From assembly GCF_001571085.1 (NCBI RefSeq), contig NZ_BCTC01000006.1, positions 1 to 64,000 on the forward strand: a stretch of 64,000 bases of DNA. The letters run 5' to 3'. The translations under genes and the position numbers were made by a program. The stretch is from Azohydromonas lata NBRC 102462. GTDB lineage: Bacteria; Pseudomonadota; Gammaproteobacteria; Burkholderiales; Burkholderiaceae_C. The notes below the pieces were generated by a model. It searched no databases. It worked only from the letters and a program-made list of their open reading frames with translations, and was not told where the DNA came from. Shown here piece by piece: positions 10,854-20,467 of this stretch; the stretch's first letter is position 1; every line of letters starts with the position of its first letter.

Positions 10854-11900
10854 TCAACCCACCATCCGGCTCCTGGGCGGCTCCATCGCCGGCGCCTGGC
10901 CGAAGTAGCCTTCGGTGTGCGTCAGCTCCTGGCGCGCGCCCAGGCGGCGCGCCGCCTCCACGCAATCGTTGACGAAGCCCGGCGTGCCGGCCACGAACAC
11001 GGAGTGCCCCGACAAATCCTTGAACAGGTCGGGCAGCAGTTGCGGGATGCGGCCATGCAGCCCCGGCCCCTGTTCCTGCGTCAGCGTGGGCTTGAACGTG
11101 AAGTTGCGGTGCTTGGCCTGCCAGTACTCCAGCAGCCCGGCGGCATACAGGTCCTCGCGCGTGCGGGCCGAGAACAGCAGCGTCACCGGCCGCTTGTAGC
11201 CCCGGCGCAGGGCGGCCTCGGCCAAGGCCAGGATGGGCGCCAGGCCGGAACCGGCGGCCATGCACAGCACGGGCGTGTCCACCGAGGGGTCGCCAATGAA
11301 GGTGCCGTAGGGGCCGGCGAGCTTGACGCGCGCGCCGGGCAGCAGGTGCTCGTGCACCCAGCGGCTGGTGCTGCCCTCGTCCACGCGCGTGACCTGCACC
11401 GTGATCTCGCCGTCAGGCCGCGGCGCGTTGGCGATGGAGTAGGGCCGCGGCGGCGCGCCCGCGCGCGCGTCGCCCAACATCACGTACTGGCCCGGCCAGT
11501 AGCGCATGGGCTGGCCCACCGGGCGCAGGCGCAGCTCCACGATGCGGGGCGTGCGCAGCACGCGGTCGGCCACCACGTAGAGCTGGTTTTCGCGCGGCGG
11601 AAACAGCCGCGGCTGCGCGTCCGCCGTGCCCCACTCGATGACGAGCTCCTCGGACAGCGGCTTGGCCATGCACATCAGGCCGAAGCCCTGCGCGCGCTCC
11701 TCGGCCGAGAGTGCCATGTCCAGCACCATGCCCTGGTCGAAGCGCCCTTCGCGCACCTTGACCTTGCATTCGCCGCACGCACCGGCGCGGCAGTTGTTGG
11801 GCAGGGCGTAGCCTGATTTCTCGAGCGCGGCCAGCACGGTGTCGCCGGACGCGCAGTCGACTTCCTTGCCGGAGGGGTAGAGGCGAATGCGCGCAGTCAT
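10854..11900 (-). CDS. Ferredoxin-FAD/NAD(P)H oxidoreductase partner of the diiron protein
   Basis: This 348-residue electron-transfer protein has an N-terminal plant-type 2Fe-2S domain (CRAGACGECKVKV, fourth Cys in GLMCMAKP) followed by an FNR-type module with FAD motif RPYSIANAP and nucleotide motif AAGSGLAPI. That order matches reductases of soluble multicomponent oxygenases (MmoC, phenol hydroxylase P5 and similar), not PaaE. It begins two bases after the stop of the upstream diiron gene, so the two form a transcription unit and probably a two-component oxygenase or desaturase. The substrate is unknown. The unit lies under a PaaR-type operator. Confidence 0.85.
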   Translation of the reverse strand: MTARIRLYPSGKEVDCASGDTVLAALEKSGYALPNNCRAGACGECKVKVREGRFDQGMVLDMALSAEERAQGFGLMCMAKPLSEELVIEWGTADAQPRLFPPRENQLYVVADRVLRTPRIVELRLRPVGQPMRYWPGQYVMLGDARAGAPPRPYSIANAPRPDGEITVQVTRVDEGSTSRWVHEHLLPGARVKLAGPYGTFIGDPSVDTPVLCMAAGSGLAPILALAEAALRRGYKRPVTLLFSARTREDLYAAGLLEYWQAKHRNFTFKPTLTQEQGPGLHGRIPQLLPDLFKDLSGHSVFVAGTPGFVNDCVEAARRLGARQELTHTEGYFGQAPAMEPPRSRMVG

Positions 11901-11902
11901 GC

Positions 11903-12925
11903 TCAGAACACCGGGATGATGCTGGCCATGTCGATGTCGGTCACTTCCTGACCGCTGATGCCGACCTCGGGAATGGCGGGGAAGGGGATGTCGTAGCGGT
12001 CCAGCACGCCCTTGAGGTTGAGCATGGCCTGCTTCCAGTTCTCCTTCTTCTGCTCGTAGCCGGGAATGTGGAAGCCCGCGGCGCGCGCCACTTCCTCGCC
12101 CGCGCGCTGGTTGGCGATGAAGTCGTTGGGCAGGTCCCAGAAGTCCACCGGCGGCTCGAACAGCACGGCTGACAGGAAGAGATAGCCCGCGCGCACCTGC
12201 TTGGTGATGAGCGGCTTGTCCGAGAGGTCCATCTTCGGATAGTCGCGCTCCATCAGCGCCATGCAGATGGCCATGTGCCGGCCCTCGTCACGGCCGATGT
12301 TGCGAAAGCCCTCCTTGAACACCTCCTCGCGGCAGCCCTCGGCCATCTGGTGGAAGATGGTCGCGGCCGCAATCTCCCCCATCAGGAAGGAGCTGAACAG
12401 CACCGCCAGGCTGTACTTGGGCACGGCCGCCTTGTAGCCGCTCCAGTAGCGCCCGCCGTTGTAGTAGAGCCACTTGGCGTTCTTCTGCAGCTTGCGGCCC
12501 AGCTCGGTCTTGGGCTCGTAGGTCAGCGGGTCCTCGTGGTCCAGCAGCTTGGTGATGGCCAGGCCGCACATCTGCTCGTGGTTCTGCTCGTCGCGGGTGA
12601 CGGAGAAGAAGCAGCGGCGCACGGCATCTTCTTCATGCGCCTCGTAGGTCTTGATGAAAGCCGAGGCGAACACCGGCGGCGCCGAGGCGTCGAACACCGA
12701 CAGCAGCGTCCACCAGTAGGCAATGGCCTCGCGCTCTTCCCAGGAGTAGGACTCGGCGTCAAACGTGTCCCAGCACAGGTGCTTGGGGTCCCAGTTCTCG
12801 CGCTGCGCGGCATCCCACACCTCCTCCAGCTTGCCGGTCTGGCGCCGCCACGACAGCGGGTAGACGTTGGGCTGCGGCGTCGCAGGCGGGAATTCCATGG
12901 TTTCCGCGAGGCGTTCGTTGTGCAT
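11903..12925 (-). CDS. Ferritin-like diiron oxygenase-type protein of the paa regulon, function unassigned
   Basis: This 340-residue helical protein carries two ExxH diiron signatures, E113-Q-N-H116 and E214-G-R-H217. Candidate single Glu ligands lie at about residues 98-99 and at 184 (in LMGEIAAATIF). These are the ligands of ferritin-like carboxylate-bridged diiron enzymes such as R2 proteins and N-oxygenases. It is not PaaA or BoxB by sequence pattern. I start at the ATG at 12925 (GGAG eight bases upstream) and not at the longer open frame. It is paired with the reductase downstream and lies under the operator at 13029. It could hydroxylate, desaturate or epoxidise an aromatic-CoA or a by-product of the pathway. 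No function can be named. Confidence 0.85.
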   Translation of the reverse strand: MHNERLAETMEFPPATPQPNVYPLSWRRQTGKLEEVWDAAQRENWDPKHLCWDTFDAESYSWEEREAIAYWWTLLSVFDASAPPVFASAFIKTYEAHEEDAVRRCFFSVTRDEQNHEQMCGLAITKLLDHEDPLTYEPKTELGRKLQKNAKWLYYNGGRYWSGYKAAVPKYSLAVLFSSFLMGEIAAATIFHQMAEGCREEVFKEGFRNIGRDEGRHMAICMALMERDYPKMDLSDKPLITKQVRAGYLFLSAVLFEPPVDFWDLPNDFIANQRAGEEVARAAGFHIPGYEQKKENWKQAMLNLKGVLDRYDIPFPAIPEVGISGQEVTDIDMASIIPVF

Positions 12926-13028
12926 AGGTGTCTCCAAGAATTTGATCCATCGGCTTGACAGGCGCTTTGCAGCGCGGACCAAAAGTTAATGGCGCACCCC
13001 GGGCGGAATGTTGACGGGGATCAAAGTT

Positions 13029-13042
13029 CGACCGATCGGTCG
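13029..13042. promoter_or_regulatory. PaaR-type (TetR) operator upstream of the diiron/reductase unit
   Basis: The perfect 14-base palindrome CGACCGATCGGTCG lies about 105 bases upstream of the diiron gene start. It contains the ACCGA/TCGGT half-sites also seen in the operator at 16394 between paaN and paaH. Operators of this kind are known for PaaR-type TetR repressors that respond to phenylacetyl-CoA. The link to the regulator encoded at 18186 is inferred from sequence similarity. Confidence 0.7.
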
Positions 13043-13123
13043 GTTTTTGATTGGGGCAGCATCAGACACGCATGTCGTCCCAGCCACAAGGCCGGTCAAG
13101 GAAGGTTGTGCGAGAAACGAAAA

Positions 13124-13164
13124 CGCCATCCGCACCCGTCCCCAAAGGACCGATGCGGATGGCG
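13124..13164 (-). terminator. Intrinsic terminator after the ech-paaY-paaN unit
   Basis: CGCCATCCGCA (13124-13134) pairs with TGCGGATGGCG (13154-13164) over 11 base pairs. On the reverse strand the stem is followed by GTTTTCGTTTC. It lies about 30 bases past the stop of the enoyl-CoA hydratase gene, so it ends the reverse-strand transcript before the diiron/reductase promoter region. The remainder of 12926-13195 contains the operator at 13029 and no gene. Confidence 0.8.
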
Positions 13165-13195
13165 TGGGTTGAGGGAAGGCGGTGCTTGCCGGGGC

Positions 13196-13987
13196 TCAGT
13201 GGCGCCAGCTTGCCGGACGCTTTTCCAGGAAGGCCGCAAAGCCTTCGCGCGCCTCGCTGGTGCTGCGCACGCGGCTGATGGTTTGCGCCGTCAGCTCCTG
13301 CACCGGCGCCGTGACCGGGCCCACGGACAGTTGCGCGAACAGCGTTTTGATTTCCGCCTGTGCCGCCGGCCCGTTGGCCAGCAGCTCGGCAATGCACTGC
13401 TCGACGGCGGCGTCGAGCTGGTCGGCGGCCACCACCTGTTGCACCAGGCCCATGGCCAGCGCCTCGGCGGCGCCGACCACCGTGCAGGTGAGCGCCAGGC
13501 GCCGCGCCTGCCGCGGGCCCACGGCGTTGACGACGTAGGGGCCGATGACGGCGGGCAGGATGCCGAACTTGGCTTCACTGACGGCGAACTTGGCGTGCTC
13601 GCTGGCAATGGCGATGTCCGCGGCGCAAGCCAAACCCACGCCGCCGCCGTAGGCCCCGCCCTGGATGCGCGCGACCACCGGTTTATTGCAGCGGTCGATG
13701 GCCGCCATCATGCGGGCGAAGCGGCGCGCGTCCTCCAGGTTGGCGGCCTGGTCGTTGGCCGCCGCGCGGCGCATCCACTCGATGTCCGCGCCGGCGCAGA
13801 AGCTGCGGCCCTGCGACATCAGCACGACCACGCGCACGGCGGCGTCGTTGGACAGGCTCTCAAACGTTTCGGTCAGCCGCGCGATCAGCGCCTCGTCAAA
13901 GGCGTTGAGCACCGCCGGCCGGTGCAGGGTCACGCGCGCGACGCCGCGGCCGTCGCGCTCGACGAGCAGGTTGTTTTCTTCGGTCAT
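13196..13987 (-). CDS. Enoyl-CoA hydratase/isomerase family protein (PaaF/PaaG or LiuC-like)
   Basis: This crotonase-fold protein has 263 residues. The oxyanion-hole segments are SFCAGADIEWM and IQGGAYGGGVGLACA, and the acidic catalytic region is VSEAKFGILPAVI. The GADIEWM and AVIGPYV motifs resemble methylglutaconyl-CoA hydratases (LiuC) more than E. coli PaaF. In this cluster it may nevertheless supply the 2,3-dehydroadipyl-CoA hydratase or the PaaG isomerase step, since neither gene is otherwise visible. It is the last gene of the paaN-paaY-ech run, 22 bases after paaY, and is followed by a terminator. Confidence 0.85.
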   Translation of the reverse strand: MTEENNLLVERDGRGVARVTLHRPAVLNAFDEALIARLTETFESLSNDAAVRVVVLMSQGRSFCAGADIEWMRRAAANDQAANLEDARRFARMMAAIDRCNKPVVARIQGGAYGGGVGLACAADIAIASEHAKFAVSEAKFGILPAVIGPYVVNAVGPRQARRLALTCTVVGAAEALAMGLVQQVVAADQLDAAVEQCIAELLANGPAAQAEIKTLFAQLSVGPVTAPVQELTAQTISRVRSTSEAREGFAAFLEKRPASWRH

Positions 13988-14009
13988 GGTCGATTGAGGT
14001 CGAAAGGAG

Positions 14010-14612
14010 TCAGCCCCGCTTGGTGGCGATGAGCGGCTGCACGGCGGGCGCCTGCAGCGTTGGGCGGTCGGCCTCCACGGCGGCCAGCGGCTGCACCTCC
14101 TGCATGGAGGCGAGGCTGCGCCGGGTGAGGTCTTGGTAGACGCGCGTGCCTTCGAGCTTCCAGGCGACTTCCGCGTCGCTGAGCTCGCGCAGCACCTTGG
14201 CCGGCACGCCGGCCATGAGCGTGCGCGGCGGCACCTTCACGCCCGCGGGGACGAAGGCGCAGGCGGCGACGATGGCCTTCTCGCCCACCTCGGCCTCGTC
14301 CATCACCACGGCGTTCATGCCCACCATGGCATCGCGGCGCACCACGCAGCTGTGCAGCACGGCGCCGTGGCCGATGTGGCCGTTCTCCTCCACCAGCGTT
14401 TCCTGGTCCGGGAAGCCGTGGATCACGCAGGTGTCCTGCACGTTGGCGCCGGCCTGCAACACGATGCGGCCGAAGTCGCCGCGCAGGCAGGCGGCCGGGC
14501 CGACGTAGCAGTGGGGGCCCACGATCACGTCGCCGATGAGCACGGCGCTGGGGTGCACGTAGGCCGTGGGGTCCACCACGGGAATCACGCCTTCGAGGCT
14601 GTAGCAGGGCAT
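14010..14612 (-). CDS. paaY: PaaY, hexapeptide-repeat thioesterase of the phenylacetate pathway
   Basis: This left-handed beta-helix, gamma-carbonic-anhydrase-like protein has 200 residues. PaaY homologues hydrolyse dead-end CoA thioesters and so relieve CoA trapping in phenylacetate catabolism. Hexapeptide repeats run from about residue 15 to 150, and the metal-binding histidines appear in VIHGFP and NGHIGHGAVLH. The ATG at 14612 is chosen because the family begins with a short lead into EGVIPVVDPTAYVHPSA. It sits 11 bases after paaN and 22 bases before the hydratase gene. Confidence 0.93.
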   Translation of the reverse strand: MPCYSLEGVIPVVDPTAYVHPSAVLIGDVIVGPHCYVGPAACLRGDFGRIVLQAGANVQDTCVIHGFPDQETLVEENGHIGHGAVLHSCVVRRDAMVGMNAVVMDEAEVGEKAIVAACAFVPAGVKVPPRTLMAGVPAKVLRELSDAEVAWKLEGTRVYQDLTRRSLASMQEVQPLAAVEADRPTLQAPAVQPLIATKRG

Positions 14613-14623
14613 GGCGGTTCCCT

Positions 14624-16279
14624 TCAGGCGTGGCGGCGGCGCTGGACGACCACGAAGCGGTCCGCCACGAAGGCCAGCGTGGCGTAGCTGGCATTGGCCG
14701 CGGGGTTGCCGCCGCTGCCGTGGTAGTCGGAGAAGGCCGCCGCCTGGTTGACGTACACGCCCTGCGTGAGGTTGACCGACAGCGCCACGCGGGCGCGCCG
14801 TCCAACGGCCTCCATGCGCTGGATGAAAGCCTCGTCGGTGGAGTACACGCCCAGGGTGAGGGCACCGTGCTCGCGTATCACGTCCTCGGCCAGTTGCGCG
14901 GCGGCTGCGGCCGAGTCGGTGGCCACGACATAGGACACGGGGCCGAAGCACTCCATGCGGTAGACGGACGCATCGGCCTGGTCCAGCGCCACGATCACCG
15001 GCGTGCGCGCCTGCGCCTCCGGGAAGTCGGGGTGCGGCAGCGGCCGGGAGGCCAGCAGCGTGCGGCCCACGCCCTGGGCGGCATCGACGCGCTGCCACAC
15101 GTCCCTGGAGACGATGGCACCCAGCACGGAGGAGGCGATCTTGGGGTTGGAGGCCAGCTTGTCCACCGCGGCAGCCAGGTCCTGGCCGAACTGCTCGAAG
15201 CTCTTGGGTCCCTGGTCCGTCCGGATACCTTCGCGGGGGACGAGCAGGTTCTGCGTGGTGGTGCACATCTGGCCGCTGTAGAGGCACAGCGAGAAGGCCA
15301 GGTTCTGCAGCAGGGCGGCGTATTCGTGGGTGGACTCCACCACCACCGTGTTCACGCCCGCCATCTCGGCGTACACGCGCGCCTGGCGCGCATGGTCCTG
15401 CAGCCAGCGGCCAAAAGCGTTGCCGCCGGTGAAGTCGATGGAGGCCACGGCCGGGTGAGTGGCCAGCGCCTGTGTCACTTGCGGGCGCTCGCTCACGGCC
15501 AGCGTGACCACGTTGGGGTCCAGCCCCTGCTCGGCGAGCACGTCGCGCAGCACGCTCACCGTCAGCGCGGCGGGCAGTACCGATTGCGGGTGCGGCTTGA
15601 CGATGGCCGGATTGCCCGTGGCCAGCGCCGCGAACAGGCCCGGATAGGTGTTCCAGGTGGGGAAGGTGGCGCAGCCGATCACCAGCGCCACGCCGCGGCC
15701 CACGATCTCGAACTGCTTGCTCATCACCAGCGGCGGGTTCTTGCCCTGCGGCTTGTCCCACAGCGCCTCGGCGGGCACGTCGTCCATGGCTTTCCAGGCA
15801 TAGGCCAGCGCCTCCAGCGCGCGGTCCTGCGCGTGGGGGCCGGCGGCCTGGAAGGCCATCAGCGCGCCCTGGCCGGTGGTGAGCATGGCCGCGCGGGCGA
15901 GCTCGTGGCTGCGGCGGTGTATGCGCATCAGCGCCTCCAGCAGCACGCCCAGGCGGCCCTGCGCGCCAATGGCCTGCCAGCCCGGTTCGGCGGCCAGCGC
16001 GGCATCCACCAGCGCCTGCGGCGCGCATTCCGGGTAGCGGATGCCCAGCTTCACGCCGTAGGGCGAGCGCTCGCAGGCCACGCGGGCCGTTTCACCCGGC
16101 TGCGACAGCGGGTAGTCGCGGCCGAACAGCGCCGCCACGGCGGCCTCGCCGTCGGCCTGGGCCGTTTCGCCATAGACCTTGGGCGAGGGCATCTCAGGAA
16201 AAGGCGTCCAATGGCCGCGCGTGCGGGTGGCTTGCACGGCAGCGTCAAGCAAGGGGCGGTGCGTGTCGAACAGGGTCAT
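14624..16279 (-). CDS. paaN: PaaN, phenylacetate degradation aldehyde dehydrogenase-like protein
   Basis: PaaN (551 residues) is an aldehyde-dehydrogenase-fold protein found in many betaproteobacterial paa clusters and in some clusters lacking PaaZ. Here paaZ is also present. Recognisable blocks are the N-terminal LFDTHRPLLDAAVQATRTRG, the cofactor region IGCATFPTWNTYPGLFAALA, and the putative catalytic Cys in SGQMCTTTQN. Its exact role beside PaaZ is unclear: it may oxidise the same semialdehyde or a related one. It is the first gene of the reverse-strand unit and diverges from paaH across a PaaR-type operator. Confidence 0.9.
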   Translation of the reverse strand: MTLFDTHRPLLDAAVQATRTRGHWTPFPEMPSPKVYGETAQADGEAAVAALFGRDYPLSQPGETARVACERSPYGVKLGIRYPECAPQALVDAALAAEPGWQAIGAQGRLGVLLEALMRIHRRSHELARAAMLTTGQGALMAFQAAGPHAQDRALEALAYAWKAMDDVPAEALWDKPQGKNPPLVMSKQFEIVGRGVALVIGCATFPTWNTYPGLFAALATGNPAIVKPHPQSVLPAALTVSVLRDVLAEQGLDPNVVTLAVSERPQVTQALATHPAVASIDFTGGNAFGRWLQDHARQARVYAEMAGVNTVVVESTHEYAALLQNLAFSLCLYSGQMCTTTQNLLVPREGIRTDQGPKSFEQFGQDLAAAVDKLASNPKIASSVLGAIVSRDVWQRVDAAQGVGRTLLASRPLPHPDFPEAQARTPVIVALDQADASVYRMECFGPVSYVVATDSAAAAAQLAEDVIREHGALTLGVYSTDEAFIQRMEAVGRRARVALSVNLTQGVYVNQAAAFSDYHGSGGNPAANASYATLAFVADRFVVVQRRRHA

Positions 16280-16362
16280 GCGAACACCTATGAGGGAAGT
16301 CGGCGCGTGCGCAACGGGCAGGGCCCGCTGCTACCTAGGGTTTTCCTGAAGACGACTTTGAC

Positions 16363-16392
16363 TTGCATCAGGAACTCGGGGCAGCTTAATAT
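16363..16392 (+). promoter_or_regulatory. Candidate sigma70 promoter for paaH
   Basis: A weak -35 (TTGCAT, 16363-16368) and a good -10 (TAATAT, 16387-16392) are separated by 18 bases. The PaaR-type palindrome begins immediately after the -10, where a bound repressor would block initiation. The position is plausible for paaH, which starts about 110 bases downstream, but no transcript data are available. Confidence 0.45.
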
Positions 16393-16393
16393 C

Positions 16394-16409
16394 GACCGAC
16401 CGGTCGGTC
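16394..16409. promoter_or_regulatory. PaaR-type (TetR) operator between paaN and paaH
   Basis: The perfect 16-base palindrome GACCGACCGGTCGGTC lies in the divergent region between paaN (start 16279) and paaH (start 16503). It is a stronger and longer version of the site at 13029. Its position between two divergent paa units, with the TetR gene two genes away, fits a repressor site relieved by phenylacetyl-CoA, as known for PaaR in betaproteobacteria. Confidence 0.8.
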
Positions 16410-16502
16410 AATGCGCGTTTGCTGCAGGTCAAGGACCGCAGCGCACGACCGTGCGCCGCGTGGACCGGCCGCCGTCTGAACCCTTTCAATCGCATCACCC
16501 GC

Positions 16503-18029
16503 ATGAATCCAAAAACCCTGGACGCCACCACCCGCGTGGCCGTGATTGGCGCCGGCAGCATGGGCGCCGGCATTGCACAACTGGCGGCGCAGGCGGGTCA
16601 CGAGGTCCGGCTTTTCGACATGCAGCCCGGTGCGGCGGCGCGGGCGCTGGAGCGCATCGCGGCCGACCTCGACGGCGCCGTGCAGCGGGGCCGCATGACG
16701 GCCGCCGAGCGCGACGGCGCGCGGGAGCGTCTCGTGGCGGTGGAGCGGCTGGAGGCGCTGGAAGGCTGCGGACTGGCGATCGAGGCCATCGTCGAGAAGC
16801 TGGAGCCCAAGCAGCAGCTGTTCAGGCAGCTCGAAAACGTCCTGGGCGCGCAGGCGGTGCTGGCCACCAACACCTCGTCCATTTCCGTCACGGCCGTGGC
16901 CCAGGGGCTCCAGCATCCGCAGCGGCTCATCGGCCTGCACTTCTTCAACCCGGCCACGCGCATGAAGCTGGTGGAGATCATCCGCGGCGTGGAGACCGAC
17001 CCGGCCCTGGTGCCGGCGCTGCACGCGCTGTCCCAGGCCTGGGGCAAGACCCCGGTGGACGCACCCAACGCGCCCGGTTTCATCGTCAACCGCGTGGCCC
17101 GGCCGTACTACGCCGAAGGGCTGCGTCTGCTGGCCGAGCGCGTTGCCCCGGCGGCGGCCGTGGACAAGCTGCTGCGCGAGGCCGGCGGCTTCGCCATGGG
17201 GCCGTTCGAGCTGATGGACCTGATCGGCGTGGAAGTGAACCTGTCGGTGACGGAATCGGTGTTCCAGGCCACGGCGTTCGACCCGCGCTTCGCCCCCAGC
17301 CTGATCCAGCAAGAACTGGTGCGCAGCGGCCGCTTCGGCCGCAAGAGCGGGCAGGGGTTTCATCGCTATGGTGCCGGCGTGCCGGCGCCGCAGGTGGACG
17401 TGGTGGCGCCCGCATCCGCCGCGCCTGCCGTCGCCTGCGCCGCGGACATGGGTGCGCTGGCACCGCTGGTGCAGCGGCTGCAAGCCGCCGGCGTGGCCCT
17501 TCAGGCCGATGCGGGCCTGCCCGCGGAAACCTTCACCGTGGGCGGCGTGCGCGTGGCGCTCACCGACGGGCGCACCGCCACCGAGCGCGCCGCCACCGAC
17601 GTTGCGGGCCCGCTGCTGCTGCTGGACCTGGCGCGCGACTTCGCGGCCACGCCGCTCCTGGGCGCCGCCGCGTCCGTGGGCGCGCAAGGCCACCTGCCCG
17701 CGCTGGCCGCGCTGCTGCAGGGCGCCGGCATCGCGCTGCTGGCGCTGGACGACGTGGCCGGCCTGGTGCTGATGCGCACCGTGTGCTGCCTGGCCAACGA
17801 GGCGGCCGACGTCATCACGTGGTCAGGCGCGACGGCGCGCGACATCGACGTGGCCATGAAGCTGGGCACGGCCTACCCGGTGGGCCCGCTGGCCTGGGCC
17901 GACGCGCTGGGCGCGGCGCGCGTGGCCACCGTGCTGCGCCACCTGCAGGACCACTATGGCGACACGCGCTACAGGCGCTCGCCGCTGCTGACGCGGCTGC
18001 AGCATGCCGGCGGCAGCTTCCACGCGTGA
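16503..18029 (+). CDS. paaH: PaaH, 3-hydroxyadipyl-CoA dehydrogenase
   Basis: PaaH is an NAD-dependent 3-hydroxyacyl-CoA dehydrogenase that makes 3-oxoadipyl-CoA, the substrate of PaaJ. It has 508 residues. The dinucleotide motif GAGSMGAGIA lies near residue 18, the catalytic His is in GLHFFNPATRMKLVEII, and the substrate domain motif NAPGFIVNR follows. The C-terminal region contains a second dehydrogenase C-terminal domain (GPLAWADALG). The ATG at 16503 is used because the upstream in-frame extension crosses the operator and has no family match. It opens the paaH-paaR-paaJ group. Confidence 0.93.
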   Translation: MNPKTLDATTRVAVIGAGSMGAGIAQLAAQAGHEVRLFDMQPGAAARALERIAADLDGAVQRGRMTAAERDGARERLVAVERLEALEGCGLAIEAIVEKLEPKQQLFRQLENVLGAQAVLATNTSSISVTAVAQGLQHPQRLIGLHFFNPATRMKLVEIIRGVETDPALVPALHALSQAWGKTPVDAPNAPGFIVNRVARPYYAEGLRLLAERVAPAAAVDKLLREAGGFAMGPFELMDLIGVEVNLSVTESVFQATAFDPRFAPSLIQQELVRSGRFGRKSGQGFHRYGAGVPAPQVDVVAPASAAPAVACAADMGALAPLVQRLQAAGVALQADAGLPAETFTVGGVRVALTDGRTATERAATDVAGPLLLLDLARDFAATPLLGAAASVGAQGHLPALAALLQGAGIALLALDDVAGLVLMRTVCCLANEAADVITWSGATARDIDVAMKLGTAYPVGPLAWADALGAARVATVLRHLQDHYGDTRYRRSPLLTRLQHAGGSFHA

Positions 18030-18185
18030 AGCCTGGAGTGAAGTGAGCAGGGCGCGCTGAAGGTGTTGTGGCCTTGCGCGTGCTCCGTGGAAAAGCCGGT
18101 ACATCCCGCTGCAAGGCGGATGCGGGCATGCCTGCTGCAAGATGGCGGACATCTGGCACGCAGTACTCCACAGGAAAGAACCACC

Positions 18186-18812
18186 ATGGTCCGCATTCGC
18201 ACCTCCGCTTATGACGAGCAGCGGGAGGCCATCCTCTCCCGCGCGGCCCGCCTCTTCGCCGAGCGCGGCTACCCGGCCACCTCCATGAACCAGGTCGCCG
18301 AGGCGGCGGGCCTGTCCAAGTCCACGCTCTATCACTACTACCGCGACAAGTACACGCTGCTGGTGAACATCGTCGAAGGGCATGTCTCCAAGCTGGAGCT
18401 GCTGGTGGACGAGGTGGCCGGCGAGAACCTCACGGCCGAGCAGCGCCTGCGCGAGCTCATACGGCGCTTCGTCGAGGAGTACTCCGGCGCCCAGCACGCC
18501 CACCGCGTGCTGACCGAGGACGTGCGCTTTCTCGAAGAGGCGGACCGCGAGCGCGTGGTCGTCAAGGAGCGCCGCCTGGTGGCGGGCTTCGCGCAGGCCA
18601 TACAGCAGCTGCGCCCGGAGCTGGACGCCGCCAGCCTCTCCAAGCCGCTGACCATGCTGCTGTTCGGAATGATCAATTGGATGTTCACCTGGCTGCGGCC
18701 GGACGGTGGTTTGAATCACGAGGCGATGGCGTCCGTCGTCGCCGACCTGTTCCTGGGCGGGGTGCCGGCGGTGAGGCCGCCGGCGCTCGTCCCGCTGTCA
18801 ACAAGCTCTTGA
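18186..18812 (+). CDS. paaR: PaaR-like TetR family transcriptional repressor
   Basis: This 208-residue TetR regulator has an N-terminal DNA-binding domain (about residues 8-55) with the helix-turn-helix stretch MNQVAEAAGLSKSTLYHYYR and a variable ligand-binding C-terminal domain. It lies between paaH and paaJ, and PaaR-type palindromes occur at 13029 and 16394. PaaR homologues bind phenylacetyl-CoA and release the operator. The symbol is assigned on context plus family. The ATG at 18186 is preceded by AGGAAAG. paaJ starts 13 bases after its stop, so regulator and thiolase may be co-transcribed. Confidence 0.85.
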   Translation: MVRIRTSAYDEQREAILSRAARLFAERGYPATSMNQVAEAAGLSKSTLYHYYRDKYTLLVNIVEGHVSKLELLVDEVAGENLTAEQRLRELIRRFVEEYSGAQHAHRVLTEDVRFLEEADRERVVVKERRLVAGFAQAIQQLRPELDAASLSKPLTMLLFGMINWMFTWLRPDGGLNHEAMASVVADLFLGGVPAVRPPALVPLSTSS

Positions 18813-18825
18813 TACGGAGACCTCA

Positions 18826-20040
<1,215 letters not shown>

Positions 20041-20081
20041 GCTCCACGCCGTGGGCGCGCCGCCAGGGATGCGGTGGCAAA

Positions 20082-20186
20082 GTTACCCACGGCTTCTGTG
20101 GACAAGTCCGTGGAATAAGGGCGCTTGGCGAAGCCAAGTCATTGATTCATAAGCCGCGGCACGCGCTGCCTAAAAAACAGGCAGCA
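20082..20186 (+). repeat. Dispersed ~105-base repeat, copy A
   Basis: This element begins with a GTTACCCACGG...TGTGGACAAG block and contains TTGATTCAT. It ends in a small hairpin (GCTGCCT with AGGCAGC around an A-rich loop). The reverse complement of 45581-45685 matches the first 33 bases with a single mismatch and shares the later blocks more loosely. The two copies are 25 kb apart and both lie just after the stop of an unrelated gene. It looks like a non-coding mobile or repetitive intergenic element. The rest of 20041-20216 holds no recognisable gene. Confidence 0.75.
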
Positions 20187-20216
20187 GCGGCTGCGGTGCC
20201 GGGGCTTGCCGGCCGT

Positions 20217-20453
20217 TCAAGCGGGCAGGTTGCCGTGCCGCCGCCACAGGGGCACGGGCCGCCCGGCGGTGCAGCGCTGGCGCAGCGCATGAACTTCGTG
20301 GCGCCACTGCGCCAGGGTGAACTCGCCACGCGCAGCCCTGCGCTCCAGTTCTGCGAATGCCGATTCGTACTCGGGGTGGCCGCTGTCGAGGGGGCCTGCG
20401 GCGGGGGGAAGCTGGTCCATGTCGTCGTGGGTCAGGATGCTGTTGTGGAACAC
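20217..20453 (-). CDS. Small hypothetical protein
   Basis: A 78-residue acidic-then-basic protein starts at GTG 20453; an ATG at 20420 is an alternative. The middle (HPEYESAFAELERRAARGEF) is predicted helical and is followed by AQWRHEVHALRQRC. No signal peptide or membrane segment is visible. It diverges from the small gene at 20582 across a 128-base region containing an inverted repeat. I do not recognise the family. It is included because the composition resembles real coding sequence and no competing gene occupies the region. Confidence 0.45.
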   Translation of the reverse strand: MFHNSILTHDDMDQLPPAAGPLDSGHPEYESAFAELERRAARGEFTLAQWRHEVHALRQRCTAGRPVPLWRRHGNLPA

Positions 20454-20467
20454 CCCAACCGTTGTGT

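Noticed and set aside
11903-12925. Considered BoxB (benzoyl-CoA epoxidase) or a second PaaA
   Set aside because: Length (340 residues) and surrounding motifs do not match BoxB (about 470) or PaaA. Only the generic diiron ligands are shared.
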